Shown one piece after another: positions 45,152 through 53,998 of a stretch of DNA of 64,000 nt. The translations under genes and the position numbers were made by a program. The notes under the pieces were generated by a model. It worked only from the letters and a program-made list of their open reading frames with translations. It was not told where the DNA came from and ran no database searches. Position 1 is the first letter of the stretch. Every line of letters begins with the position of its first letter. Origin of the DNA: an uncultured Alphaproteobacteria bacterium (GTDB taxonomy: Bacteria > Pseudomonadota > Alphaproteobacteria > UBA11222); contig CAMYID010000024.1 in the NCBI GenBank assembly GCA_947258435.1, positions 1 through 64,000 of the forward strand. Reading direction: 5' to 3'.

Positions 45152-46528
45152 ATGATGAAATCACATATCATAATTGGTGCGTCTGCCGCTTTCGCTCTGT
45201 TGTTGACAGCTGCGCAAGCAGGCGTGCCTGCGGATGTTGCGGACCGGTTGGATAACGATTTGACGCCAATGGGCTCGCAACGTTCGGGCAATGCGGCGGG
45301 AACGATCAGCGCATGGGAAGGCGGACTTGCGGAACCGCCGGCGGGATCGAATTACAAAATTGGCGATCGGCACCCCGACCCGTTTCCCGATGATCAGATC
45401 CTTTTTACGATCACATCGGCCAATGCCGCACAATATGCCGATAATTTGACCGAAACCGGGGCCACGATGCTCAAGGTTTACCCTGATACATACAAGATGA
45501 ATGTGTATCAGAGCCGGCGCAGCTGCGCGCAGCCGCCCGCAGTTTATGAGGTTAATAAACAGAATGCGTTGAATGGCCGGGTAACTTCGGGCGGCGATGG
45601 CCTGGAAGGGGTTATCCGTGCAACGGCCTTCCCGATCCCCTCCGTCGCACAGGAAATGTTGTGGAACCATAAGTTGAAATTCCGCAATTTCAAACTGACA
45701 CGGCAATTTGCAGCGGCGGCACCGACACGCGGCGGTGACTTTACCCTGGTAACCGTGCAGGATGAGGTGTTGCAGCATTACTCCGACCCGTCAAAGAACG
45801 ATGTGAAGGATCTGGGTAATATTTCGCTGAAATATATCGCGAACACGATCGCGCCGGCCCGTCGCGCGGGCAATGTCGTGTTGGTGCATGAAACCATTGA
45901 TCAGCGGCAGGGTAACCGAAAGGCCTGGGTATACAGCCCCGGGACCCGTCGTGTTCGCCGGGCACCGAATATTGCCTATGACAATCCGGGTACAAACTCC
46001 GATGGTTTGCAGACGACCGATAGCTTCGGCATGTTCAATGGTGCCATGGACCGTTATAACTGGACCTATGTCGGGCGCGGTGAATATTATCTGCCGGCGA
46101 ACAACTATCGCATGGCGCAGCGCGATATTCCTTATGAGACCATCTTTACCGCGGGTGGCCATATTAACCAGGACTTGCCGCGTTACGAACTGCGGCGCGC
46201 CTGGGTGGTTGAAGCCAATCTGCGTAACGATACCCGCCATATCTACAAAAAGCGCAAATTCTGGATTGAGCCGGATGCGTGGCTTGTAATCAACACCAGC
46301 CAGTATGACGGCCGCGGCGAATTATGGCGGCTGCAGGAAGCTTTTCCGCAGGTTTTCTATGAAGTGCCTGTCTGCTTGCGGGTCGGTGCGGTCAGCTACG
46401 ATCTGAATGCAGGCCGCTATCTCGCGAATGCTTTCATCAACCACGAAACGCAGATCAACTTCTTTGCTGATGAGCTGAATGAGGAACGTTATACTCCCGA
46501 TTCAATTCGTCGGCTGGGTGTGCGCTAA
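45152..46528 (+). CDS. DUF1329 exported protein
   Basis: 458 residues. Signal peptide ending AAQAG (about residue 22), then DVADRLDNDLTPMGSQRSGN, GTISAWEGGLAEPPAG, WVYSPGTRRVRRAPNIAYDNP (WxYxPGxRRVRR is characteristic), the segment DRYNWTYVGRGEYYLPANN, and a C-terminal YDGRGELWRLQEAF. The fold is LolB/LppX-like, suggesting lipid or hydrophobic-ligand handling in the periplasm. In gammaproteobacteria it is normally paired with a DUF1302 outer-membrane protein; none is present here. Confidence 0.9.
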   Translation: MMKSHIIIGASAAFALLLTAAQAGVPADVADRLDNDLTPMGSQRSGNAAGTISAWEGGLAEPPAGSNYKIGDRHPDPFPDDQILFTITSANAAQYADNLTETGATMLKVYPDTYKMNVYQSRRSCAQPPAVYEVNKQNALNGRVTSGGDGLEGVIRATAFPIPSVAQEMLWNHKLKFRNFKLTRQFAAAAPTRGGDFTLVTVQDEVLQHYSDPSKNDVKDLGNISLKYIANTIAPARRAGNVVLVHETIDQRQGNRKAWVYSPGTRRVRRAPNIAYDNPGTNSDGLQTTDSFGMFNGAMDRYNWTYVGRGEYYLPANNYRMAQRDIPYETIFTAGGHINQDLPRYELRRAWVVEANLRNDTRHIYKKRKFWIEPDAWLVINTSQYDGRGELWRLQEAFPQVFYEVPVCLRVGAVSYDLNAGRYLANAFINHETQINFFADELNEERYTPDSIRRLGVR

Positions 46529-46558
46529 CAGCCATACCCGATCAGGCGTTCAAGTCAG

Positions 46559-46597
46559 GGCGGCCCGGTCGATCCGATCCGGGCCGCCTTCATTTTT
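46559..46597 (+). terminator. Terminator after the DUF1329 gene
   Basis: Perfect 10-bp inverted repeat GGCGGCCCGG / CCGGGCCGCC with a ten-base loop, followed by TTCATTTTT. Confidence 0.85.
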
Positions 46598-46598
46598 A

Positions 46599-46666
46599 TG
46601 CGCCTTTAATTCTTGTGCGCTTTTAACTCTTGTGCGCTTTTAACTCTTGTGCGCTTTTAACTCTTG
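46599..46666. repeat. Four tandem copies of a 17-bp repeat
   Basis: The unit TGCGCTTTTAACTCTTG is repeated head to tail at 46599, 46616, 46633 and 46650. The last three copies are identical; the first differs at two positions (C for T, T for C). It lies between a terminator and the 3' end of gshA. There are no spacers, so it is not a CRISPR. Confidence 0.95.
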
Positions 46667-46742
46667 TGCAGTGAATCAAAATTACTATTCAGTGTCCGGA
46701 GGGTCGCGCTTCTGACAGGCGTGGTTTTCGCAGACGTGATGC

Positions 46743-48104
46743 CTAATAGGCATATTCATCGAAGATAGGATGAATGTCGCCGTTCCATTCCGTTTTGTAA
46801 TTATTCAAAAGCTCTTCCGCAGGACATTGGCCGGAGGATACGATTTCCTGCAGCACATCGAGGAAATGTTGCTCATCCCTGCCGCTTTGGTCGCGTGTTG
46901 CGCGCGCTTTCAGCCCGCCACGGGCGATTGACAGGACTTCAACCGCAATCTCCCTTAACGGACGGTCACGAAATTCGGTGTGTAATGCCGTTTTGGGCAC
47001 ATTATCGCGCAAGCACTGGCGTTCTTCAGCGCTCCACCCTTTTACAAGATCCCAGGCTGCATCCAGGGCGCTTTGGTCATACATGAGGCCCACCCATAAG
47101 GCGGGCAGGGCGCAGAGCCGCCGCCACGGTCCGCCATCGGCACCGCGCATTTCAGCAAATTTCTTGATCCGGACCTCGGGGAAAATTGTTGTCAGATGGC
47201 TTGCCCAATCTTCCAGCGTCGGTTTCTCGCCTGGCAGGGCAGGCAATCTGCCATCCAGAAAGTCGCGGAAAGACTGACCGGCCGCGTCGCGATAGACTCC
47301 GTCGCGCTGGACGAAATACATTGGTACATCGAGCGCATAATCGACATAACGTTCAAAGCCGAACCCGTCTTCAAAGACGAAAGGCAGCATGCCCGATCTG
47401 TCCGGATCGGTATCGGTCCAGACATGGCTGCGGAAGCTGAGATAACCGTTGGGCCGGCCTTCGGTAAAAGGTGAGTTGGCAAACAGTGCCGTGGCTATCG
47501 GCTGCAAGGCCAGCCCGACGCGGAATTTGCGCGTCATATCGGCTTCTGAAGCGAAATCGAGATTTACCTGCACCGTACAGGAGCGGTACATCATATCAAG
47601 ACCAAGCGTGCCGCGGGTGGGCATGTACCGGGTCATGATCTCATACCGGCCTTTTGGCATCATCGGCGTTTCCGCCCGTGTCCAAAGGGGCGAAAAGCCA
47701 AGCCCCAGAAAACCGATATCGAGATTGCCTGCGACCTGTTTGACCTGCTTGAGATGGGTATTTACCTCTCCGCAGGTTGCGTGCAAATTCTCAAGCGGCG
47801 CGCCGGATAATTCAAACTGTCCGCCCGGCTCCAAAGTGATCGAGGCGCCGTCCTGGCTCAGGCCGATGATATGTTCGCCTTCCATGAGCGGTTGCCAGCC
47901 GAATTGCTGCAACCCCTCCAGCATCGCGCGGATGCCGTTCGGTCCCTCATAGGGGACAGGGCTGTGATCTGACAGGCGAAAGCCGAACTTTTCATGTTCG
48001 GTTCCGATCCGCCACGCCGATTTCGGTTTGCAGCCCGTTGCAAGATAGTCGATCAGCTGTCGGGGGTCTTCGATGGGCGTGTTATTGCTTTCTGATTCCG
48101 CCAT
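46743..48104 (-). CDS. gshA: Glutamate-cysteine ligase, plant/alphaproteobacterial (GCS2) type
   Basis: 453 residues from the ATG at 48104, preceded by GGAAGGA. Family segments: [28 protein letters not shown] ([20 protein letters not shown]), [28 protein letters not shown] and [15 protein letters not shown]. It makes gamma-glutamylcysteine, the first and rate-limiting step of glutathione synthesis, consistent with two GST genes in the window. Confidence 0.96.
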   Translation of the reverse strand: MAESESNNTPIEDPRQLIDYLATGCKPKSAWRIGTEHEKFGFRLSDHSPVPYEGPNGIRAMLEGLQQFGWQPLMEGEHIIGLSQDGASITLEPGGQFELSGAPLENLHATCGEVNTHLKQVKQVAGNLDIGFLGLGFSPLWTRAETPMMPKGRYEIMTRYMPTRGTLGLDMMYRSCTVQVNLDFASEADMTRKFRVGLALQPIATALFANSPFTEGRPNGYLSFRSHVWTDTDPDRSGMLPFVFEDGFGFERYVDYALDVPMYFVQRDGVYRDAAGQSFRDFLDGRLPALPGEKPTLEDWASHLTTIFPEVRIKKFAEMRGADGGPWRRLCALPALWVGLMYDQSALDAAWDLVKGWSAEERQCLRDNVPKTALHTEFRDRPLREIAVEVLSIARGGLKARATRDQSGRDEQHFLDVLQEIVSSGQCPAEELLNNYKTEWNGDIHPIFDEYAY

Positions 48105-48215
48105 CTGATTATCCTTCCAGCAACCGTTTTCTTGCGCCAACCTTGCGCATTCTGTGTGTGAGCTTATTTAGGGGCGTGCAAGAAACCATACAAGAAAAAA
48201 GGAATTCCGGTCGCT

Positions 48216-49013
48216 TCACGAGATTGTGGCCGGGGGAATGAATTTTCCCGCGATATGCCAGTCCCCAAGCAGCGCCTGCCACACTGACAGGGCTGCTACT
48301 GCCGCTGTTTCGGCGCGCATGATCCGCGGGCCAAGCGAGACAGGTACGGTAAAATCCAGACCCCGCAGCCGTTCCTGCTCGGCGGTGCTGAATCCGCCCT
48401 CGGGCCCGATCAGAATGGCCCAGCGCCGGGGTGCGCTGGCCGCGGCGGTGGCTTGTGCGAAGGGACGCAGCGCTTCGGTTATGGGGGGGGACTGACCGCT
48501 TTCATCGCAGAACAGTACCCGGCGATCGGCCGGCCATCCTTCGAGCAGGGATTCCAGTTTTGCCGGCGCGCTTATTTCAGGCACCGACACAAGCCTGCAT
48601 TGTTCCGCCGCCTCGATCGCATTGGCTTGCAGGCGTTCCAGATTGATGCGTGTGGCATTGGTATGGGCGGTGAATACAGGTTGCAGGGCACGCACGCCCA
48701 GCTCTGTCGCGCGGGCGGCAAGATAGTCGACCTTGCCTCGCTTGAGCGGCGCAAATAGCAGCCACAGATCGGGGGGTTCCCATTGCGCCTGCGTTTGCTC
48801 TGCAACAGTGCAACTTACGGCTTTCTTGCCCAGTTCGACGATCGCGGCGCGCCATTCGCCGTCACGCCCGTTGAACAGGCCGATCATGTCCCCGATCTTG
48901 CGCCGCATTACATTGCGCAGATAGTGCGATTGCTGCGCGTCCAGTACGATCAGGCCGCCCGCTGCAAGCGGCGCTGCAACAAAGAGGCGGATTGCTTCGG
49001 AATTTTCGCTCAT
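48216..49013 (-). CDS. rsmE: 16S rRNA m3U1498 methyltransferase RsmE
   Basis: 265 residues from the ATG at 49013 (MSENSEAIRLFV). N-terminal PUA-like domain (QQSHYLRNVMRRKIGDMIGL) and a SPOUT domain with the SAM knot WAILIGPEGGFSTAEQERL and SLGPRIMRAETAA. Modifies U1498 of 16S rRNA. Divergent from ubiA with 43 bp between starts. Confidence 0.95.
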   Translation of the reverse strand: MSENSEAIRLFVAAPLAAGGLIVLDAQQSHYLRNVMRRKIGDMIGLFNGRDGEWRAAIVELGKKAVSCTVAEQTQAQWEPPDLWLLFAPLKRGKVDYLAARATELGVRALQPVFTAHTNATRINLERLQANAIEAAEQCRLVSVPEISAPAKLESLLEGWPADRRVLFCDESGQSPPITEALRPFAQATAAASAPRRWAILIGPEGGFSTAEQERLRGLDFTVPVSLGPRIMRAETAAVAALSVWQALLGDWHIAGKFIPPATIS

Positions 49014-49056
49014 CTGTGCCTTGAGTGCGCTTCTGAGACCTTGTAGGGGATATCTC

Positions 49057-50001
49057 ATGACAGATGATAGCCTGAAAGATCAAGCAGCAGATCCCGCGGT
49101 GGCCGATACCACCGGTAACTGGGTCGACAGGAAGGCGCCTGCGCAATTGCGCCCTTATCTGCGTTTGGCGCGGATGGACCGGCCGATCGGCACCTGGCTT
49201 TTATTGTGGCCCTGCTGGTGGAGCCTGGCGATGTCTATACCTGGCACCGGCGGCTGGCCGTCAATCTGGTTGTTTGCGGCATTCGGGGTCGGGGCGGTTC
49301 TGATGCGCGGTGCGGGCTGCACCTTCAATGATATTGTCGACCGGGATCTTGATGCCAGGGTTGCGCGGACGGCAAACCGGCCCCTGCCCGCAGGCCAGGT
49401 CACAATTGTCGGGGCAGGGCTGTTCCTGTTTGCACAATGTATTCTGGGCCTTGCCATTCTTTTCAGCTTTAACGGTTTTGCGGTGACGGTCGGGCTGCTG
49501 TCTGTCGGACTTGTGGTGATCTATCCGTTCATGAAGCGGGTGACCTATTGGCCGCAGCTGTTTCTGGGGCTGACATTCAACTGGGGTGCGCTACTTGGCT
49601 GGGCAGCCCATAGCGGCGGCTTGTCGGGGGCGGCCTGGCTGCTTTATTGCGGCGGCATTTTCTGGACGATTGGCTATGACACGATCTATGCGCATCAGGA
49701 CAAGGAAGACGATGCGCTGATCGGTGTGAAGTCCAGCGCCCTGCGGCTCGGTTCGTGGACGGGTGCCGCCATGTGGGTGTTTTACGGGCTTGCTTTGCTG
49801 CTGTTTGCGGCTGCGGCCCGCGATGCGGGGCTTGGCTGGGCTTTTTGGCCGTTTTGGCTTTTATCCGCGGCGCATCTTGGCTGGCAGGTTTGGCGGCTTG
49901 AAATCGATACCCCTGATATGTGTCTCAAGCTGTTCCGCAGCAATCGCGAATTCGGGCTTGTTATGTTCGCGGCAATGCTTGCCGGTGCCTGGACTGCGTG
50001 A
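49057..50001 (+). CDS. ubiA: 4-hydroxybenzoate polyprenyltransferase
   Basis: 314 residues, about eight to nine membrane helices. The two Asp-rich motifs are NDIVDRDLDARVARTANRPL and YAHQDKEDDALIGVKSSALR, and the N-terminal LRLARMDRPIGTWLLLWPCW is typical of UbiA. It attaches the polyprenyl tail to 4-hydroxybenzoate in ubiquinone synthesis. TAGGGGA precedes the ATG at 49057. Confidence 0.96.
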   Translation: MTDDSLKDQAADPAVADTTGNWVDRKAPAQLRPYLRLARMDRPIGTWLLLWPCWWSLAMSIPGTGGWPSIWLFAAFGVGAVLMRGAGCTFNDIVDRDLDARVARTANRPLPAGQVTIVGAGLFLFAQCILGLAILFSFNGFAVTVGLLSVGLVVIYPFMKRVTYWPQLFLGLTFNWGALLGWAAHSGGLSGAAWLLYCGGIFWTIGYDTIYAHQDKEDDALIGVKSSALRLGSWTGAAMWVFYGLALLLFAAAARDAGLGWAFWPFWLLSAAHLGWQVWRLEIDTPDMCLKLFRSNREFGLVMFAAMLAGAWTA

Positions 50002-50118
50002 CCCGTGATCGCTTGTTTCTTTGCGTATGGCACGGCATTTCCTATATCTATAACAGGATAACCGGCGGCGTTGCCTGTAAAGGCGCGTGGATGACGCCCT
50101 TGCGGAGTGAGAACTGAT

Positions 50119-51051
50119 ATGATCCGGCCCGCGGATTATTTCACGGTAGAAGAAATTGTGCGATTGCGCGCGCGGAATCCGTGGCGTTCGGTCTGGCTGA
50201 TCTGTCATGCCTGGGGCGTGATTTTCGGCGCGATGGCGGTGTTTGCGCTGTGGCCCAACCCGTTGACGTTTCTGCTGGCGGTGGCGTTGATCGGTGCGCG
50301 GCAGCTGGGGTTGGCGATCCTTGTGCATGACGCGGCGCATGGCGCGTTGTTTCCTAGCCGGAAGTTGAATGACAGGGTGAGCGACTGGTTGCTGGGGTTT
50401 CCAGTGCTGACCGATACCCGTGCTTATCGCGCGTATCATCTTGAACATCACAAATATACGCAACAACCCGAAGACCCTGATCTTGGTTTGTCTGCGCCGT
50501 TTCCGATTACCCGGGGCAGTTTCCGGCGCAAGGTCTGGCGCGATATATCGGGTCAGACCGGATTCAAGCAGCGAGGGGCACAGATCAGGGCGGCGCTTGG
50601 CACCGCCGATATGCCGCTTTCGGCGCGTTTTTCCCTGTTCAGGCGCAAGCTCGGCGGGGCGCTGATCGCGAACCTTGTATTGTTTGGCGGGCTTTGCTTA
50701 CTGGGTTACTGGTATCTTTATCCGCTGCTTTGGGTGCTGCCGCTGCTGACCTATTACCAGTTTATCACGCGGATCCGGAATATTGCTGAACATGCCATGG
50801 TGCCCGATAATGACGATCCGTTCCGCAATGCGCGCACGACCCGCGCGAACTGGTTGGTCCGTGCATTTCTTGCCCCATACTGGGTGAATTATCATGTCGA
50901 GCATCATCTGATGATGTTTGTCCCCTGCTACCGGCTGCCTGAACTGCAAAAACTGTTGTGGCGGCGTGGGGAGGGGGGCCGTATGGAGTGGCAGCCGGGC
51001 TATCGCAAAGTATTGTCGATGGCGGTGTCGCGCAGCGAAGCCGCCGCCTAG
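50119..51051 (+). CDS. Membrane fatty-acid desaturase
   Basis: 310 residues. Three His boxes: HDAAHG (HxxxH), HLEHHKYTQ (HxxHH) and YHVEHHLMMFVP (HxxHH), and about four membrane helices. This is the acyl-lipid desaturase/sterol hydroxylase superfamily; position and product of the double bond are unknown. The ATG at 50119 is chosen over an upstream GTG. Lies between ubiA and a methyltransferase gene. Confidence 0.88.
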   Translation: MIRPADYFTVEEIVRLRARNPWRSVWLICHAWGVIFGAMAVFALWPNPLTFLLAVALIGARQLGLAILVHDAAHGALFPSRKLNDRVSDWLLGFPVLTDTRAYRAYHLEHHKYTQQPEDPDLGLSAPFPITRGSFRRKVWRDISGQTGFKQRGAQIRAALGTADMPLSARFSLFRRKLGGALIANLVLFGGLCLLGYWYLYPLLWVLPLLTYYQFITRIRNIAEHAMVPDNDDPFRNARTTRANWLVRAFLAPYWVNYHVEHHLMMFVPCYRLPELQKLLWRRGEGGRMEWQPGYRKVLSMAVSRSEAAA

Positions 51052-51075
51052 TTGCGGCCTGGAGACACCGATCTG

Positions 51076-51753
51076 ATGCTTGAGCAGGCCGCCACCCTCA
51101 ATCCACAGAAATTCATACGCCGGAACACGGCCCTGACCGAAACGCCGCTTGTGCCTGAAATAAAGCTGCATGTCGCAAGTGAGTTTCTGCCGTTGTGGCA
51201 GATGACAGAAGATGAGATGGCACAAGTCGGGCTGCCGCCACCTTTTTGGGCGTTTGCCTGGGCCGGTGGCCAGGCAATGGCGCGGTTTCTTATCGATCAT
51301 CCTGAATATGTAGCGGGCAAGAAAGTGCTCGATTTCGGGGCGGGCTCGGGTCTTGCGGGGATCGGTGCCGCAAAAGCCGGCGCGGCGCGTGTGACAGCAA
51401 GTGAAATCGATGCCATCGCAGTTGCATCTATCTTGCTGAATGCGCGGGAAAATAATGTCGCGATCGACGCTTTGGAAGCGGACCTTGTCGGCATTCTTGA
51501 TGGTGGGTGGGATGTCGTGCTGGCGGCTGATGTTTGTTATGAAGGGCCGGCAGCCGCGCGCATTGTGACCTGGCTGGGGCAACTCGTCTCAAATGGGGTA
51601 ACGGTGCTGATGGGGGATCCGGGGCGCACCTATTTCCCCAAAACCGGTCATGAGAAGCTTATCAGCTATGCGGTGAAAACCACCCGGGAACTCGAGGATA
51701 CAGACCTTCGCAATACAAGCGTCTGGCGGTTGCTCGGGCCTGCAGCGGGCTGA
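51076..51753 (+). CDS. Class I SAM-dependent protein methyltransferase (ETFB-lysine/PrmA-like)
   Basis: 225 residues from the ATG at 51076, ten bases after GGAGA. Motif I VLDFGAGSGLAGIGAAKAGA, acidic SAM residue in TASEIDAIA, and post-motif LAADVCYEG. The N-terminal PEIKLHVASEFLPLW and PPPFWAFAWAGGQAMARFL are those of the nicotinamide N-methyltransferase-like/METTL20 group, in which bacterial members methylate lysines of electron-transfer flavoprotein beta. Substrate not proven here. Confidence 0.82.
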   Translation: MLEQAATLNPQKFIRRNTALTETPLVPEIKLHVASEFLPLWQMTEDEMAQVGLPPPFWAFAWAGGQAMARFLIDHPEYVAGKKVLDFGAGSGLAGIGAAKAGAARVTASEIDAIAVASILLNARENNVAIDALEADLVGILDGGWDVVLAADVCYEGPAAARIVTWLGQLVSNGVTVLMGDPGRTYFPKTGHEKLISYAVKTTRELEDTDLRNTSVWRLLGPAAG

Positions 51754-51800
51754 GGCAAATGCGAATTCCCCAACCGGCGGAATTGCGTTAGAACAGGTAT

Positions 51801-53327
51801 ATGTCTTTCAAATCACTTCGCGATTTTTTAGCAGATCTTGAGCGTGACGGTCAGCTTGTCAGGGTCGATGAGCCGGTATCCACCATGTTGGAGATGACCG
51901 AGATACAGACCCGTCTGCTGGCCGAAGGCGGGCCGGCCGTCCTGTTTGAAAATCCCGTCAATGCGGATGGCACGGCTGCATCCATGCCGGTGCTGATCAA
52001 TCTGTTCGGCACGGTTGAGCGGGTGGCAAAGGCGGTCACCCTTGGCGGGGAGGTGCGTCGCACCGCTGCGCAGCTGCGTGAGGTCGGGGAGTTGCTGGCA
52101 TTTCTGCGCCAGCCTGAACCACCCGCAGGGCTGCGCGATGCCGTGGAGATGACACCGGTTTTGCGGCAGGTCATGCAGATGCGCCCGAAAACAGGCCGCA
52201 GCGGGCCTGTGCATGACATCGTGCTGGAAGGTGATGACATCGATCTGTCCGCACTGCCGGTGCAGACCTGCTGGCCGGGGGAGCCTGCACCGCTTATCAC
52301 CTGGCCCATGGTTGTGACAAAAGGCCCCGGCGACGCGGCAGAGGATAATTTCAATCTTGGCATATACCGGATGCAGGTGATCGGCCGTAACCGGACGATC
52401 ATGCGCTGGCTGAAGCATCGCGGTGGGGCGCAGCATCATGCGCGTTGGGGCAGACAGAAGCCCGAACCCCTGCCGGCCGCAGCGGTGATCGGTGCGGATC
52501 CGGGCACGATCGTTGCGGCTGTGACGCCTGTACCCGATACGCTCAGCGAATATCAGTTTGCAGGCCTGATCCGCGGTCAGCGTGTCGAACTTGTGGATTG
52601 CAAGACCGTGCCGCTGAAGGTTCCCGCACAGGCGGAAATCGTCCTCGAAGGCCATGTCTCGCTCAGCGATTATGCCGATGAGGGACCTTATGGGGACCAT
52701 ACAGGTTACTATAATTCGGTCGAACAGTTTCCGGTCTTCACGGTGAGTGCGGTGACCATGCGCCAGCGGCCGATTTATCTGTCGACTTTCACAGGGCGCC
52801 CGCCGGATGAGCCGAGTATTCTGGGCGAAGCGCTGAATGAAGTGTTCGTGCCGCTGTTACAGCAGCAATTTCCTGAAATCACGGATTTCTGGCTGCCGCC
52901 CGAGGGATGTTCATACCGGATCGGTGTTGTAGCCATCCGGAAAGCCTATCCCGGTCATGCCAAGCGGATAATGATGGGGATCTGGTCGTTTCTGCGGCAG
53001 TTCATGTACACGAAATGGGTCATCGTCGTGGATGACGATATCGATATCCGCGACTGGAAAGATGTGATGTGGGCAATCTCAACGCGCATGGATCCCGTTC
53101 GCGATGTGACATTGATCGAAAATACGCCCATCGATTATCTCGACTTCGCAAGTCCCGAGAGTGGGCTTGGCGGTAAGATCGGCCTTGATGCCACCAACAA
53201 ATGGCCGCCTGAGACACGGCGCGAATGGGGGCAGCAAATTCGTATGGATGATGAGATTGTGAAGCTTGTCAGCGAAAAATGGCCGCGGCTGGGATTGCCG
53301 GGCTCAGGCAAACCGATTTGGAAGTAA
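51801..53327 (+). CDS. UbiD-family prenyl-FMN decarboxylase
   Basis: 508 residues. N-terminal [20 protein letters not shown], cofactor region [20 protein letters not shown] (prFMN/metal-binding), active-site loop [15 protein letters not shown] and C-terminal [16 protein letters not shown] segment ([20 protein letters not shown]). Likely decarboxylates 3-polyprenyl-4-hydroxybenzoate in ubiquinone synthesis, given ubiA 1.8 kb upstream; other UbiD substrates are possible. The prFMN synthase UbiX is not in the window. Confidence 0.92.
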   Translation: MSFKSLRDFLADLERDGQLVRVDEPVSTMLEMTEIQTRLLAEGGPAVLFENPVNADGTAASMPVLINLFGTVERVAKAVTLGGEVRRTAAQLREVGELLAFLRQPEPPAGLRDAVEMTPVLRQVMQMRPKTGRSGPVHDIVLEGDDIDLSALPVQTCWPGEPAPLITWPMVVTKGPGDAAEDNFNLGIYRMQVIGRNRTIMRWLKHRGGAQHHARWGRQKPEPLPAAAVIGADPGTIVAAVTPVPDTLSEYQFAGLIRGQRVELVDCKTVPLKVPAQAEIVLEGHVSLSDYADEGPYGDHTGYYNSVEQFPVFTVSAVTMRQRPIYLSTFTGRPPDEPSILGEALNEVFVPLLQQQFPEITDFWLPPEGCSYRIGVVAIRKAYPGHAKRIMMGIWSFLRQFMYTKWVIVVDDDIDIRDWKDVMWAISTRMDPVRDVTLIENTPIDYLDFASPESGLGGKIGLDATNKWPPETRREWGQQIRMDDEIVKLVSEKWPRLGLPGSGKPIWK

Positions 53328-53353
53328 GCGGATTTTGGCGCTAACCTTCTGCG

Positions 53354-53390
53354 GTTGCGTTGCTTAAATACCAGTTGCGTTGCTTAAATA
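53354..53390. repeat. 17-bp direct repeat, two exact copies, plus adjacent hairpin
   Basis: GTTGCGTTGCTTAAATA occurs at 53354-53370 and 53374-53390, a 20-bp period with CCA between. Immediately after it an inverted repeat GAGTCG-N7-CGACTC (53394-53412) could form a hairpin. All of this is in the 129-bp gap between ubiD and the MAPEG gene. Confidence 0.9.
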
Positions 53391-53456
53391 ATTGAGTCGT
53401 TCTGAGCGACTCGCAATCAATCAGGCCGCGATCGGCCCTAAAAGGAAGGTGAGCAA

Positions 53457-53885
53457 ATGCAGGAGTTGGCAACAGGTATGGAAGCGATGGGTGGGGGCCC
53501 GCTTGCGATTTCGACATTGTATATCGGGTTGAATGTGTTGCTGAGCCTGGTGTTGGCGATATTGGTCGTTCGCGCCCGTCTCAAAACCGAAACCGAACTG
53601 GGTGAAGGCGATAATGCGGAAATGCTGCGGGCGACCCGCGTGCACGGTAACAATGTTGAGTATGTGCCGTTTGCGCTGCTCGCTATTATTGCGGTTGAGC
53701 TGGCTGGCGCCCCTGTTTGGTGTCTGCATACACTGGGTGCCGGGCTGACCGTCGGCCGGCTGGCGCATGCGATTGGCCTTTCGGGCAATAGCGGCCGTTC
53801 GCCGGGGCGTTTCCTGGGCACCATTCTGACATGGCTTGTCATGCTGGTTGCGGGCGGTCTGAGCGTTTACTACGCGCTGACCTGA
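53457..53885 (+). CDS. MAPEG-family membrane protein
   Basis: 142 residues with four membrane helices. The signature is seen around ATRVHGNNVEYVPFALLAII (R-x-H-x-N-x2-E), typical of MAPEG proteins (microsomal GST / FLAP relatives). It follows a good RBS (AAAAGGAAGGTGAG). Possible membrane glutathione transferase or peroxidase; activity not certain. Confidence 0.92.
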   Translation: MQELATGMEAMGGGPLAISTLYIGLNVLLSLVLAILVVRARLKTETELGEGDNAEMLRATRVHGNNVEYVPFALLAIIAVELAGAPVWCLHTLGAGLTVGRLAHAIGLSGNSGRSPGRFLGTILTWLVMLVAGGLSVYYALT

Positions 53886-53998
53886 TCCGGGCGGGGGGCT
53901 GGCGATGGCTAAAGCATTAATCACTATCCATTATGTTTTATCGGTATCAAAGTGTACTGGGATGACGGTGCGCCACCCCCCGACTATCAGGAGAGAGT

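Noticed and set aside
46599..46666. Possible CRISPR array
   Set aside because: Units are contiguous, 17 bp, with no spacers, and there are no cas genes.
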